From the NCBI GenBank assembly GCA_020650975.1, contig JAIPMN010000305.1, forward strand, positions 621 through 54,481: a DNA stretch of 53,861 nt. Reading direction: 5' to 3'. The notes below the pieces were generated by a model. It had not been told where the DNA came from, made no database searches, and was given only the letters and a program-made list of their open reading frames with translations. Made by a program: the position numbers and the translations under genes. This document shows positions 1 to 13,400 of this stretch, piece by piece. Numbering within the stretch: the stretch's first letter is position 1; each line of letters starts with the position of its first letter. This stretch comes from Apostichopus californicus (lineage: Eukaryota > Echinodermata > Holothuroidea > Aspidochirotida > Stichopodidae).

Positions 1-3000
1 TTGCCTATATACCCCACCCCCCCCCCCCCCCATTCATTCTTCTTTCCACTTTCGAGTCGGTCAAGTTTCACATACCGTAAATTACATGTCGTCCTTTAAT
101 TTAGTGACTGTCAAACCCAGAATGTCAATCCCAAGGAAAAATCCCTCGTCGAATCTGATAATCGAAATCTAACATACGTCGTCGGAATTGTTCGAGATCG
201 AGAACGAAAATAGAAGCCGTTCGACGGTTTCATTTGATATAGCATTAATTACTACATAACATGATACAATGGTATGGATCTTTGTGTCAAAGTACGTTCA
301 ACCCATGGATACTATGCACCTTACATGTATCTTAATTGCTTAGCTAAACGGCTATAATTAACTTTAAGTTAAACTTGTCAGTCAAATTAAGTTTTAAAGA
401 TATGCGAATACTTACTATGCATTTTGTCAACCAGGTGTCAACTTATGACTGGTTCAATAACCTGTACCAATATAGGAAAGTGAACTATTCTTAACTAATC
501 TTGAAAAATCAATTGTTGACAAACTATATAAATATATAGGGCCCATTATAGGGGATTTAATAGAAAAAGCGGACGGAAAAATATTCTGCAGTTTACTGAG
601 AGAGGGGTATTGTATACCTCATATTGTTCAGACGATATATGTGAATCTATATGTCAATAACGCAGGTTATAGGCCTCACACCACATGTAGAAACTTGGAC
701 GCTGAGAAAAAAAGATGTGAATGTTGTGACGTAAACGAAAACTTACGTTCGTTGAATATTTAGAGGGGAATTACATAAATTTAGAGGGAACATCCTCAAA
801 CTGATGTTACGATTGCAGTATAAATTTGTGTGTACATTAGATATGAAACTAACAATGAAAGTATACCGAAGTAGAGCCTATAGCGAAAATAGTGCGCAAC
901 GACGTATACTTATTGGAGTGAGGGGGGGGGGGGATAAACCCCCATAACAAAAGTTATGGAATGTGCATGTGCGGTACAACCAAAACAATTGAAAGTTCTT
1001 CAATTTGACTCGGATGTACCGACACTCTGGAAATAATTTGTAAATATTAATCTTATAATTAAATGTTACCTGTACCTTATGGCTCAAATATCATGACGGT
1101 TATACGTGCGCAGTGTCCATCTTACGGATAGCCGAACGTTAAAATATCGAATAGGATGTCAAGTGTTATATGCATTTATGCATTTTACAGTATTATATTT
1201 ACGACGTACACTTGAGCGCGAGGCGCAGCTTTGCTCTCCTTTGATCTATGCGTATAGTAGACATTGCATTAAAAGTGTTAGTTTGAAAAATTAGCAGAAT
1301 CGTTTGTTTGAAAATCAAAGTATATTTCAGCTTTGACAACTTAATGACGGAGATATATATTTCTATATATTATTATGATGTCGCACAGACGACATAAGAG
1401 CAAATGGAACAGGAAGTGAGAATTGCACAAGAAGCACGATTAGACTTGCACGTTTGTCATTGAACTCTCACAATGATCCAAGTTTTGTTCCACAATCCAT
1501 GGCGGAAGGGATTTGAATAAAGTACACAGATTCACAACTGTACAACTACGAAGCGTTTATTAGTAATATATGTTAGTTTATTAGAGATAATGCCTCTCAG
1601 CGTTTTGCCTTTAGCCATGATTGAGCAGTTTCAGGTTCTTTTCAAGAAAATCGAGTTCCGCATGCACAAACTCATCCTCAAGATGCCACGATCAAAGGTC
1701 CGAAGTATCAATTGGATATTAAAACGCTGTAGTTTTATAGGCAATATACGGTAGAATGTGGCTTTTTTGGATAAGGTTCATAGCCTATACCACAGTACCA
1801 ACAGTGTGCCTTGATTGATTGGGTAGTGAGTGGTGGAATGCCTTGATTGAGTGGGTAGTAAGTGGTGGAATGCCTTGATTGAGTGGGTAGAGACAAAGTT
1901 TCTGAAAACCTATATATAGGCTGCACGCCTACCAGTTGACAGTTAAACACAGCGGGACATGCAAGAATTCATGTTCACTCGAGATAACAATTCAGGGAGG
2001 GGGGGGGAGGGGATGGGTCTGAAGATACGCTATTGGTTGGTTCTTCTGCATACATTCTTTATGTTTACATTTTCTTTTACATTATCGTCACACAAAGAGA
2101 GTTATACTCGCGAGTTCTGGGATTTCGCTAAGTGAAAATATTGCCAGTTTAAGTGGGCAGTAACATAGGAAGGAAAACTATCAATTAAGACACGTTGTGT
2201 TTATTTATATTTATATTTATTTAGTATTTACTTCTTTATTTCGATTGATTCATTTGTATTCGGTTTCGTCAGTTGTCGTTATTAAGCTACACGGATTACA
2301 CCACCGAGTTCTATATAGTTTATGCCAATGTAATGTTATAGGCCTATATATCGTCTTTTTGATTTATCCTCCCTCACATTTCTTATATATAAATTATCGA
2401 TTCTTACTGATGTATATTCCAGCCTGCTGTGTAATACTTCATCGGAAGTGAGCGGTATAACCGGCTGAACTTATACGGTATTGTCTCTCCCCGATAGCAG
2501 TCGCAAAATGGATCATAGATTCCTTCCAGGAAGTGACGTAGAAGACGTAATAACTACAATCACATGTATACTTCATCGTAGGCTATATACGTATAACCTG
2601 TATTACGTATTTTGCATGATACGGAAGTAGTTCACTGGGATCCCCGGACGTAGGCATATATAGGGATGCTTTTCATAAATCCTTTTTGCCCTGTTTCGAA
2701 GAATTCAGATCAAATTTAACGATAAAGAAGAAAATAGAAGAAATATTAGTTTTTTTCAAGTTACATTATAGTGATTCCCTTTCCTATATTGGGTAAAATT
2801 GATGTTCCGGTGGTAGTAGCTGTTTTAATTGTTTCAAAGATAACCGAACATGTTAACTTCATACTTCATGGAACGCCCTGAATAGATACGAACAGATGAA
2901 TTATTAATGTTTGATGCATGGAACCATGAAGTTAGAAGAGTCTCCGTGATAGAACTGACAACGCTGCAGCAAACTGGGTGACGTCATCGATCATTGCCAC

Positions 3001-6000
3001 ACTGAATATTATTTTTAAATTATAGAATCAACTGTTAGATAAAAAAACGAAAGCTTTAGAGTGATTTCACGGTTCTTCTTCGCCATGATGATATCACATG
3101 CCGGCAGATCACCGATAGTCGGATCCGTTTCCTCAATAATTTATCCAGCACAAATTTCATTTATTCATGTTGAAATATACATAGGAAATCATCGGATACT
3201 TTGTGTATTTTTTTTTGGGCTGTTTCCCGCCTAATTGTACTAATACATCTATTCCGTACATATGTTTTCAAATGATATATATTTAAAATACAAATGAAAT
3301 AAAGATGATATAAAAAAAACATAATAATAATCATTTAAGTTCAAACAACAAGCCAACGTTGACATTTGTTTGCTATGAAGATGCTTTACAGTGTTTTCCG
3401 ACACTATATAACACATTTAAAGCTTGTCTACTCTCACTCGGAAGCTATAGTGTATTGAGGGGTGGGTAAATGAATGAAAGAAGCAAAATGATTAGGGATG
3501 ACATTGTTCCAATTAGTAATACTGCTCCCATAACCCCCTCTATGACACCTTCCCTCTCCGGTATCAACAATTGATACTCCGAGAAAGAGTCTTGTATAAA
3601 TGTATTAACCTTAAAGATATCCTAATATTGATATTTGCTTATGAATTATGGAGGGTGATTAATTGTGTATTCATGCACGCTCTGATATACTCTATATGGT
3701 CACATGGTCCCTGATCGAACATCATTACCGCACTGGCTAAGTTACCGTATCACAGCATATGAGTGATGCATGTGTCATCTGTGAACTCGCTGGTCCTGGC
3801 TGCGTCGTGTCGGCACCCGTCGTCACCCGTGTTGCCCCGCATAACTTCCAGCTCTGACGCTCCATGTCGACTGGGAGGGCCATCTTAGCGATAATTAAAA
3901 TCAAACCATCGACCAGTCCCTGTATGTATAATAATGTTAGAGGTCGTAATTCCTGTTTAAGAAATAACTTTCAAGAAACCATGCTGGTGCCATCGCATTT
4001 ACATTTCTTTTCTTCTGTTTTCAAATATTTTCATCCATTTTGTATTTCTTGGATTCACCCAGACCAAGTGACGCCACTTGTATGTTCAACATACACTGCA
4101 TGAGAAACCTATACCAAAAACCTACAGGAAAGACATTTGAAACCCAACCATGTTTAGCATGCTAACATTTGAGGCCAATGTCGATGATCTGATGACTGAA
4201 GTCCTGATAAATTTGGCTTTTAAAGGAGGAGATGAGTTAAAAAGTAAGAAAAACAGAGTTTGGTGACCTGATACAGAGGGATGGGAGGGATAAGTTTCAG
4301 ATGACTGGGTCGTTGGATGAATCAGTTTTTTTAATACTCGGACATGAACAAATATTGACGTTCAAGAATGATATTCATGTAACATTTGATTAATTTTATA
4401 AACCATTGTCGTATCTTCTATTCGATCAAAGGAGAAAAGTTGTTGTTTTGGAAGCCTAAAGGACGATTGAGATAGCCTATAGAGAAGTCTTCGCTTCCCC
4501 TAAAAAAAAAACTACCGAAAAAAATTCTAGCATAGTGTTTGTACGTTAGTTATAGAAGAGGGAATTCTAAGTATAAGGCACTTGCTTGACTCATTCGTCA
4601 TATGTATTTTTGACATATACAAGGCTGTGTTCCTTCCTGTGACGTGAGGTCCTTGCAGCATGCAGCAAAATCACAAAATTTATCGATCACATGACTACTA
4701 CAGCCAACATCCTGTCGCTAGTGCAACCTGACACGTTTCCGCACTTGTAACCAATATTCCATTGCCTTAAACAGGAATAAGTATGTTTGCTTTTGTTTTA
4801 AATTATAATCCAACATTAACACTAAGAGGCATATTGCCATGCCGCGATGACATGTACCTCATACATGAGGGGACTTATTATGTATAACAATTACATAAGT
4901 AGTTTGGCGAGAGAAGCAAAAGGTTAAGAGAAGAAAATTCAGTCTCAATATTACAGTGGCCTTTATTTGATTGACTTTTTTTACGTTAGGTCTTAAGAAT
5001 ACCGTAATTAGAGAATACGGCCATGGCATTGATTTGAAATTCAATTATGGGTCCTGTAATTATAATAAGAAAGCAATAGTTTTTCACACCAAAACATTTG
5101 ATTTCTATCAACTCTTATCTATTTTTACCATAAGTAAACTTTTAGACTTACATATTCGAACGAAATAATGAAGCAGGGATTACATCGATTGAGCCCCCCC
5201 CCCCTCCCCCATGCTCCTCCCTCAAAGCCCAAGCACTTGACCTCCCGACCAAACCTGGAGAGAATTGGGCCGTTTCCACCCTGCTCGGGTACTATATTAA
5301 ATTACTCTTACCAAATTTAAACCTATGTAAAAATATCGTAAGTTCCCGTGTATTTATCCTTTGTCCACGATCAAGTTTAATATTTCATCTTTCAACACAT
5401 CGAGTTAGTCAACATGTCTAAATTTTTATCATATTTCTTTGAATAAAGTCATTTCTGGCATTGTCGACGAACTCACAGATGGGGAAATTGAGTCAAACAA
5501 ACCTAAACTTTGTAAATGATTACTATTACTGTATGTTGCAATGTGAAACTGGACATGCAAAAAACAAAAAAAGTAATCAAAATTATCAAACAAGTTGCAG
5601 ACTCGTTTGTAATATTATGCTATACTGCATTTTAGAATTCAAATATATGCCCCATATAGGGCGGATTTCAAATTTGTGTGTAGGGAGGGGGGGGGGAGGC
5701 AAATCCAAGGTTCCCCTCGTCTGAGTTAGGTACTGGCTGAACTTTTATGGAACGGGTAGATGCGACAGAAGGGTGTAAAAGAGAACCGACCAACCATAGA
5801 TGACCAATTGTCCTTCATACAACATTTGTAACAACATTATAAACATGTCATTCGAGGCCTAAAAACGTTCATGTCTTCTCATTGAATATTGTATTTGCGT
5901 CTTACTATAATGGTATGTGTGGTCTGACGAACCTATAAGCTGTTTTGAGGGTCATTTTTTCAACCAACTTAAAGCACACGTATAATAGAAATACCACCTG

Positions 6001-6305
6001 GATTGATAGCAGTGGATTTTAACGGTCTAATATCAAACTTAATTGTATGCAGACTAACCTTATCTTTCAATGGTTTGAAGTTTGAGGTGTAATGGACTAA
6101 TAATTGACTATCGTAATACTTTAGTATCCAGATGATCTGGCATGTGAAGATTTCTCCCAATCTCTTAATATATAACCCCCTCCCCCAATCCACCACGCAC
6201 CCGCCCATTTAGGGGTTGAGACTATGTCAACATCTCAACGTCACCATAAAGCCTCCGTACAAGCTAACTGCTCACGCGATATCGTTGTCTGCAAGGAGTC
6301 TTCAC
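1..6305. other. No gene recognised
   Basis: AT-rich sequence with short chance frames only. It holds homopolymer C or G tracts near 8-30, 907, 1999, 5195 and 5687 and the 32-bp repeat at 1806. No open frame resembles a known protein or has plausible splice partners. Confidence 0.7.
1806..1890. repeat. 32-bp tandem repeat, ~2.6 copies
   Basis: The unit gccttgattgagtgggtagt followed by aagtggtggaat is repeated almost perfectly. Confidence 0.88.
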
Positions 6306-6368
6306 ATCAGACGTCCCGGTCACTGATCTGTACACTAAGTGTTAGTGTACAGATCAGACGTCCCGGTC
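6306..6368. repeat. 15-bp-arm hairpin bracketed by 16-bp direct repeats
   Basis: Perfect inverted repeat tgatctgtacactaa (6324-6338) with its complement at 6342-6356 and a 3-nt GTG loop. The direct repeat atcagacgtcccggtc occurs at 6306-6321 and 6353-6368 on either side. Confidence 0.9.
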
Positions 6369-8477
6369 CATGAAGGTACCGATATTTTCGCATCCTATTC
6401 GCACAAACTTGAATGAATTTATTAATCGGAATTAATAGCCGATAAACCCTTTTTTTTAATAATCAAGAGCTATCACCGATAAACTAACATGTTCGATGAG
6501 ATTAACAAGTTATTTCGATCAATCGCTGATTATCGACCGGTACACCTCTGTTGATATTCAAGTTCAAGTTTATTTGATAATCTTAGGTTTTCCGAGACCG
6601 CAAATTCAAGATTATCGATTAACAACCTTTCCTTTTTTCTTGTCTTTTTTCTTTTGTTTTGCCGATAAAGTTGGTTTATCTTTGATAATTTGCCATGTGA
6701 TAAGCTATCGCTGTGACGTCCCAAATATGTTGCAGGGGTTTCAAAACTACAAACATCCTGTGCGTTTTTAACCTTCTTTAGGTAGGTTGTTTATGCTTTA
6801 CAACCGTCTCTATACGAAAAAGAAAATAATAATAACGGTTTATTGCTTATCTTTCAATATTATGAAGCATGCACAACGCATGTCCTTTCAAGTAACATTG
6901 AAATCTAACATCATTCCTATATGTGTTGCACACATATTAACGTCATATGATTTCTATTTTGGAGTGAGTTTATATTTCTTCCTCGGTGTAATGTTATCAT
7001 GCACTAAAGCACATTAAGGGAAAATGAAAAAAAAATCTTCTTGATTAAAAAGATATAAAAAGGTTAATTCGTGTTGTCAATTGTAGTGTTATCTCTCTAT
7101 TTGACGGAGTTCTCCAATAATTACAAGTGGTATTTTACAACTGACACGAGTCATAACTTACGTTAACTCTCGACGAAATGTAACTTCAGTATCCGAAATG
7201 GTAAATCAATCTCACAAACTCAAAACATTTTAATTTAATACATTCATATTAAACAGAAATATTTCAACAAAAGTCATATCAAGATTTGTCTGTACGTCAA
7301 TAGACCTATTTTTAGTAGCCTAAAGTTATCCACTTTGTATCACAAGATTTGACTATCAAAGCGACATCTGAATTCGTACTAGGTACTAATCAAACAAGTA
7401 TCGTTTATTATATTTAAATTGGACTTTATGCACGAGAAACATATCGCAATGTCTGAATAAATTAAACCATAAAAATTGTCATAACCCATATACACAACGA
7501 AGTAGCCTTTCGGAACTCAATTCTTAGAAAGGAACTTCAGATCCATTTCAGTTTAGGTAAACTGGGACATCGTTTCGGTTTTCGTCATCCGACAGTTTTT
7601 ATTTTACAAGTTGTATATAATCGAGGTGACAAATACTATTTATAGTTATTACCCAGATAACCATAATATTTATATGCAACCCTGTTTTCATTTGTAAGTT
7701 TAACGTTCAATAACTGAAATTTGCACCTTGTATCTATATACCATGCAATATATACAGCTTGTTGAGGGAAGTGCATAGGGGCCCTCAAAGGTACAAGGGT
7801 TCCCAAAGTCAAGAGGTTTTCTCGTTGCACGTTTAAACAAGATATTTTAAACTTTCTATTTTGGGGTTGTGCTCCGACAAAGCTTGAAAGGACGAGGGGG
7901 CTGGAAGGAAGCATACATACGTAGGACTCGGGGGGGGGGGTGTCAATACGGTAGGGCACCGTAAGTGTAATTTAGTCCTTTGTACAAGATTTATCGAAAT
8001 GCGACATCGTTTATTTTTCTACTTACTTCGATAGTGAAATAATTTGCCATCTTCATTACCTTTCATTTGATTGCAATCCTGGACACGTTTGACTTACTCG
8101 AGATAAAAGATCAAAATTAGACATATTTTAGAAAAAGGATAATTCTATGACGTCCGTACCTTTGTTTGTTTTAATAGCAACTGAAGTAAAGTACAGTGAT
8201 TTGAACACTATACGGCGTATATTAGGGAGAGAAGTTTGCTTGGTAAGAGTTCTTAGTCTTCTGACATGATAGCGGAAAAACGAAACGTGGCAGATAAACA
8301 AATGTAACTTCAGGTTAATAATGAAATCTAGAAATATGCTACCTGGCCTCATTCAAGTCAGCTGAAGGCGCCTCTCTCGTTGAGAACCCTGAGCTGGATA
8401 CTATATTGTACAGATCTAATATATAGATGTATGTGTGCACATAAAACATTTATGAAGATATCGATATTTTTGTATTG
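6369..8477. other. No gene recognised
   Basis: AT-rich, with several GATAAA/TTTATC inverted motifs around 6440-6720 that hint at a decayed inverted-repeat element, and a G-tract at 7929 preceded by cgtaggac. Nothing coding was found. Confidence 0.6.
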
Positions 8478-8552
8478 TACGAGGGCCTCGTGGAAGATTA
8501 GCTTCGGCTAAACGAGTTACCCTCTCAAAATCAAGTTTAATAAATAAATAAA
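8478..8552 (+). mobile_element. Probable 3' end of a CR1/L2-type LINE
   Basis: The stretch tggaagattagcttcggcta, then ttaccctctcaaaatcaagt and a TAAATAAATAAA tail resembles the conserved 3' ends of CR1/L2-like non-LTR elements. No coding part is attached. The call is from pattern memory. Confidence 0.5.
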
Positions 8553-8711
8553 TTATTCCTGGTCATGTTATGCTCTACTTTATCATGAAATCCGTTCAAA
8601 TGCCTTTTATTTCCTTCCCATGACATCGGTATGTATGATACAAGTTGATGATGTGTCCACTACATAAAAACATGTGACTCAATACCTCATTCAAGGCAAA
8701 CCGTCCCTAGT

Positions 8712-8745
8712 AGACACACACACACCCACACGCACCCACACACGA
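8712..8745. repeat. (CA)n microsatellite
   Basis: Interrupted CA repeat with occasional CCC/CGC variants. Confidence 0.9.
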
Positions 8746-9180
8746 TAACATATATATATTCGATGTACATGCTGACGGAAGCATGTAGTTATTTTTCCGT
8801 AATAAATTGGCATAGAAAAACAAATAAAATTAAAAATAGTTTTACTTTATATTCTACAGTTATACATACTCTACAGTGTGTATGATTGATTTTGTCACTT
8901 TCGATGTATATATATTTGATGAATGAAGTGTCCGGAAGTACCATTTACAATAATCACGGGGTCAATTAGCATATGTGACACGGAGATCAAACTAAATCGA
9001 TATAATAATGTATTTAGCATTGCAATTTCATTACATGGATAAGTAATCAAGTGTTCATTCATACTTAGTAAAGATTCCTAAATCCTATTGGTCCATTCAG
9101 GTCAGCTGACCGTGGTTAATCCTGTGAGTAACGCACGGTAAAATTACGGGGCATCACTTTAATAAATCTTTGGTTATATG

Positions 9181-9300
9181 TAAGTAAGTAAGTAAGTAAA
9201 ACTTTATTGCTCCAAATAAGGAAATTAGTGTCTCGCACATAAAAGTTCAAAACAGTACAAAAATATATGAGCATAGGGATATAAATCAGGATATATACAG
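9181..9300 (-). mobile_element. Probable LINE 3' end with (TTAC)n tail, minus strand
   Basis: Read on the minus strand, a stretch with gcgagacactaatttcc is followed by gcaataaagttttac and then tandem TTAC units. This is the usual 3'-terminal layout of CR1/Jockey-type LINEs. No reverse transcriptase remnant is seen next to it. Confidence 0.55.
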
Positions 9301-9377
9301 ATGGAGATTAAATTATGCAACCAAAAATGTTTTGTTTTATGATTTTCCCCCACACAAATGGTAGTGTATGAATGAAC

Positions 9378-9543
9378 GGGGTTAATCAACGGTCTAGCGT
9401 GCGTTACTCACATGATTAATGCACTCCGGGTGTTAATGCTATCGCTGGATGCACTCGGGCTCCGCCCTCGTGCATCGCTTGCATTATTCCCCGATCGTGC
9501 ATTAATCCTGTGAGTAACGCACGCTAGACCGTTGATTAACCCC
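9378..9543. mobile_element. 166-bp inverted-repeat element, ~47-bp arms
   Basis: The left arm 9378-9424 begins ggggttaatcaacggtctag; the right arm 9497-9543 is its near-exact reverse complement. The interior is GC-richer with its own gtgcatcgcttgcat-type palindromes. A partial copy of one arm (ttaatcctgtgagtaacgca) lies at 9116-9135, so this is a family. No target-site duplication is obvious. Confidence 0.75.
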
Positions 9544-10374
9544 TTATTTATATACGTTTATGAATGTAGGGCCGTTATTATGTCATTTAGTTGGAAGTGT
9601 GTTACCAAGTAGACTGAAGCTTGAGAAGAGCTCTTATACGCTCATAACTTCAACACTTAAGTAGAGACATGATTCAAAGGATTAATTTAGTTATACATTA
9701 ATTTTTGATAAGTCCTAATTAAAAGAAAAAATAACACGCTTCCCAATGGTGAAACCTGACACTATTTACTCTTATTTGTGGTAATTTAAAGCCACAATTT
9801 TAACTTTTTATGTTTGATATATTGTGCGTGGGAGAGGGGATGGTGGGGAGGGAGGCATATCAAACATAGGCAAACCAATTTCTATTCATAAACATAAATT
9901 GGGTACCCCTCAACAGTAACGAAGAGATAAGATGGGCCTATAGTCTTTTGGCCGCTCATAATTAATTAGAGATTTTGGCCTCTAGAGTGTTTACTCCACA
10001 GCAATGTTATGCCCTTAATGTGTGTTTTATATTTCCAGTTGCAAAACGTTGAATATGATGAATTTCTTCATATCTGGTGATTTTATTGTGCTTGCATGTT
10101 ATACCTATATCTTGAGGAATGATTCCGACAGATTATATTTCAATTCAACAGAACTATCAAGCCCACCCAGAGCGTACTACAATTCACTTTATGTGACATC
10201 CAAAATGCGCAACCGCTATACGCAAGAAGTGATGGCGGTATATAGACACTGGTTATTTCCAGGGACGTAACAAGCAAGTGAAGCCTTGCTTCACGCGAGT
10301 TAAAACGTATGTGCTACCTGCTTCTCTACAAACTATTAATTCATTGTTAATTTTAATTTTGTGCTTTTGCCAAA
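9544..10374. other. Upstream region of PSMG2
   Basis: It should hold the PSMG2 promoter and 5' UTR. I see no TATA box or GC-rich island that fixes a start site. Open frames at 10022-10270 and 10278-10619 lack protein-like composition. Confidence 0.5.
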
Positions 10375-10431
10375 ATGTTCCACTCCATCGGCGACAAAAG
10401 CCCCAATTGGAATGGTTGGAAACTAGTACTG
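10375..10431 (+). CDS. PSMG2: PSMG2 exon 1 (coding)
   Basis: It encodes MFHSIGDKSPNWNGWKLVL (19 aa) and ends in phase 0 at a gtaatg donor. Length and position match the human first coding exon, which also starts MF and ends just before PAVS. The ATG context is CAAAATG. Confidence 0.82.
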
Positions 10432-13400
10432 GTAATGATGCTGAATTCTATTTCTCATCTTTATTTTCATGTTTGTCAAAAAGTGTTACAAAGGAAGGTG
10501 ATAAAGTTTACTCAATAGAAGTATCGACGCAGGGACTGGTTCTGCGAATGTCGATCAGCGCGTACTATCATAGGTTGATTAATTGCAATATATATGTAGC
10601 AGATCTACAACCGATTTGACCACAATATGCCACCAATAATTATTATCATTTATACATTTGAACAAACTGTAGCAGAGCTCTGTGTGTTTGTATAGTACCG
10701 GTAGTATATTTTGAGGTATAAGCCTAGCCTAGGGTTCCATGTTATTGTTAGGTCCATGTACTTATTTACCTACTGTTATGTATAATTAGGCTACTGTAGC
10801 ACATGCACATAATATATTGTATACTTGTTAATATTAGTACCCTGTATGGTGTAGTGCAGTTATTTCATCACAGTCTTGTGTGATCATTTAGTCTCCATCC
10901 ATTTCCAAAACACTCAACATTTTGATGTTGATATTAACAATGTGGCAGTCCATAGCCACATGATTTCCATCAACGTTGGATCACAGTAAGGCCTAAGGGT
11001 TTCTATGATGTCATCTAGGCAAATGCTCTTCAAAGCCTTACTTAGGCATTATAATCTTTTGTAGACTTATCTTTGAAACTTGATACAGTGGAATGTAATT
11101 TGCTTAGCTGTCAAAGTTCTCTGTATTTAAATTTTATCCAAAAGAGCATCTTTTTTTGTGGAAGTATTCTTTTCCTATAGCTGTTAATAAATGATTGATA
11201 TATTATAAAGAAAAACAGAGTCATTTTCAGCTGAAGTGGCCGAATGACTTCATTAATTCTGCTGACATTGCCTGATTCATTGACAACCTAAACTGAGTTT
11301 GAAAAAATTAATGTCTTAATAATTGAATCTATTCACTTGTTTTGTCATATCATTCCTACAGCCTGCTGTTTCTATCGGTAATGTTGGTCAGCTAGCGATG
11401 GATCTTGTGATAACCACCCTTAGTATGAAGAAAGTTGGTTACCTGCATCACGAGAGCTTACAGGCATTATGTGGCAATGATGCTCTTAATAGTAACTCAG
11501 GGATTACTGAAGGAAATCTAACCATTGGGACAGAAGGTAACTTAACAACAAAGCAAGGGAGCAAAATATAATCACTACATGACGTGGTATAGAGTGCCAT
11601 ACTATATTTGATCCAGACTGGCAATGGTGCTGAACAGTGGCATGCACAGGATGTCAAACATGGGGGGGGGGGGGGGNNNNNNNNNNTGGGGGAGAGAAAA
11701 GATGAAGAATTTTAGAGGTAAAATGGTGCATACTGACTTACTGAGGCATATTTAGACTATTACTCAGATCTTTATAAAGCAGCCTTAAACAGAAGGTTTT
11801 GCTAAATACTTTGTTTGTGAGGTGTTAATTGTCCATTTCTTCCCTGATTGCAAAAATCCCTCCATGTGTCTGCTCGGGTAAGACTGACATAGGTCCTGTG
11901 TTTGGTTCATAATGCAAATAGCAATTGTGGTTAAAATGAAATGGCACAATTTGTCAAAGTATTTGTATAATATTGTGTTTTCGCTCACATTTGATACGTT
12001 GACAGTACACATGTTCAACTAGTTTGTTTATGGTGTGAGAACTGCTAGTCAATAATACAAGAATAATAGCATTGTTCAGCAAAGCTGAATAGCAGAAAAT
12101 AAAAGATCTGTCATTGATAGCAGTTACTTCATGAAGACACACAACATCTAAAACCAATGGTTTTTTCATTTACAATGTAAGTTTCACAAACTACGTGTTT
12201 TGGTCATTGGGAATTGCATTCAGCATGTATTTAATAATGGTGTGATATGTTTAACTGGTTCCAGTATTATATGTTTAATTGGTTCCAGTATTATATGTTT
12301 AATTGGTTCCGGTATTATATGTTCAATTGGTTCCAGTATGATATGTTTGTTGGTAGGGTTATATTCCTCTGATTAGGGCAATGGTCCATGTCATTTGTAA
12401 ATGTTGTACAATTATTTGTGATCTGACATCAATCTGACTCTGCTCCGTGCATTCCCACCCTCCTCCTGCCTAACCCCCATCCCCTCTGCCCCCTCTGCCT
12501 TCCTCCACCCTCCACCTTCCTCCGCCCCCTCCACCCCCTCCGCCTTCCTCCGCCTTAATAACATTATTAGTGTTACATTTGTTGTGTCTGGGAAGTGGAG
12601 AACATCCCTGCACTGTTGGCTGTCATGTCTGAATCAACATTAACCCAATCTTGTCATTCTCTGTTGATATCCAATCAGTGATTCTTTTGACTATTCCAAA
12701 GCATTGGACATCATCATTTTTACCAAACTGCATAGTGAGAAGAAACAACATCTTTTGTGTTACTATAGAGAAAAATAATATTTGCATAGACACAAATAAG
12801 CACAATTTTTTTTTTTTTTCAGTCTTTGAACAAGCGGATAAGAGACTAGTCTGTGTCCAGCAAAGAGTCTTGTTTGTTAAAGTAAGTTATCATGGTCGAT
12901 ATGTTGATTGATTATTATCACAAAGTCACATGCTAATCACATTTTCTCAAAGTCACATGCTAATAACGAAGTCACATGCTAATAGCAACGTCTATCATGG
13001 GGTTTTCAACCATCAGTGTCAAGTTTTAACATTTTGCGGAATGTATTTTTGGCATTAGCAGGAATATCTAATAAATTTGAATGCTCTTGATCAATTTAAA
13101 ATTAGAAGTGATCACTAATTTTTATCATATATATTTCTCCTCTGTGTTAGGGCAAGCAAGCTGCTTTTCGTCGTGACCTGCTCGAGTGGATCAAGACTTG
13201 TGGATTTACGTCGGTAACAGTATTGACAAGCAGTGCCTCGCATGAAAGGATTGACTGTCAACTGACTGGGTAAGTCAATATCAGACACATTCAAGATGTA
13301 GTTTGTATAAAGGTCAAGGGTCAAGTTTAGAACAAAATTCAGAGTTGTGGGACAGACCATTAAAGGTATCTTTTAATGCAGGTTGGTTCCATTTCATTAA

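Noticed and set aside
10022-10270. Open frame and an ISGDFIV segment considered as PSMG2 exon 1
   Set aside because: Its only phase-0 donor is poor and the peptide does not fit; the exon at 10375-10431 gives a 19-residue match with a proper donor.
10278-10619. 113-codon plus-strand open frame
   Set aside because: It overlaps PSMG2 exon 1 in another frame and has no recognisable protein features.
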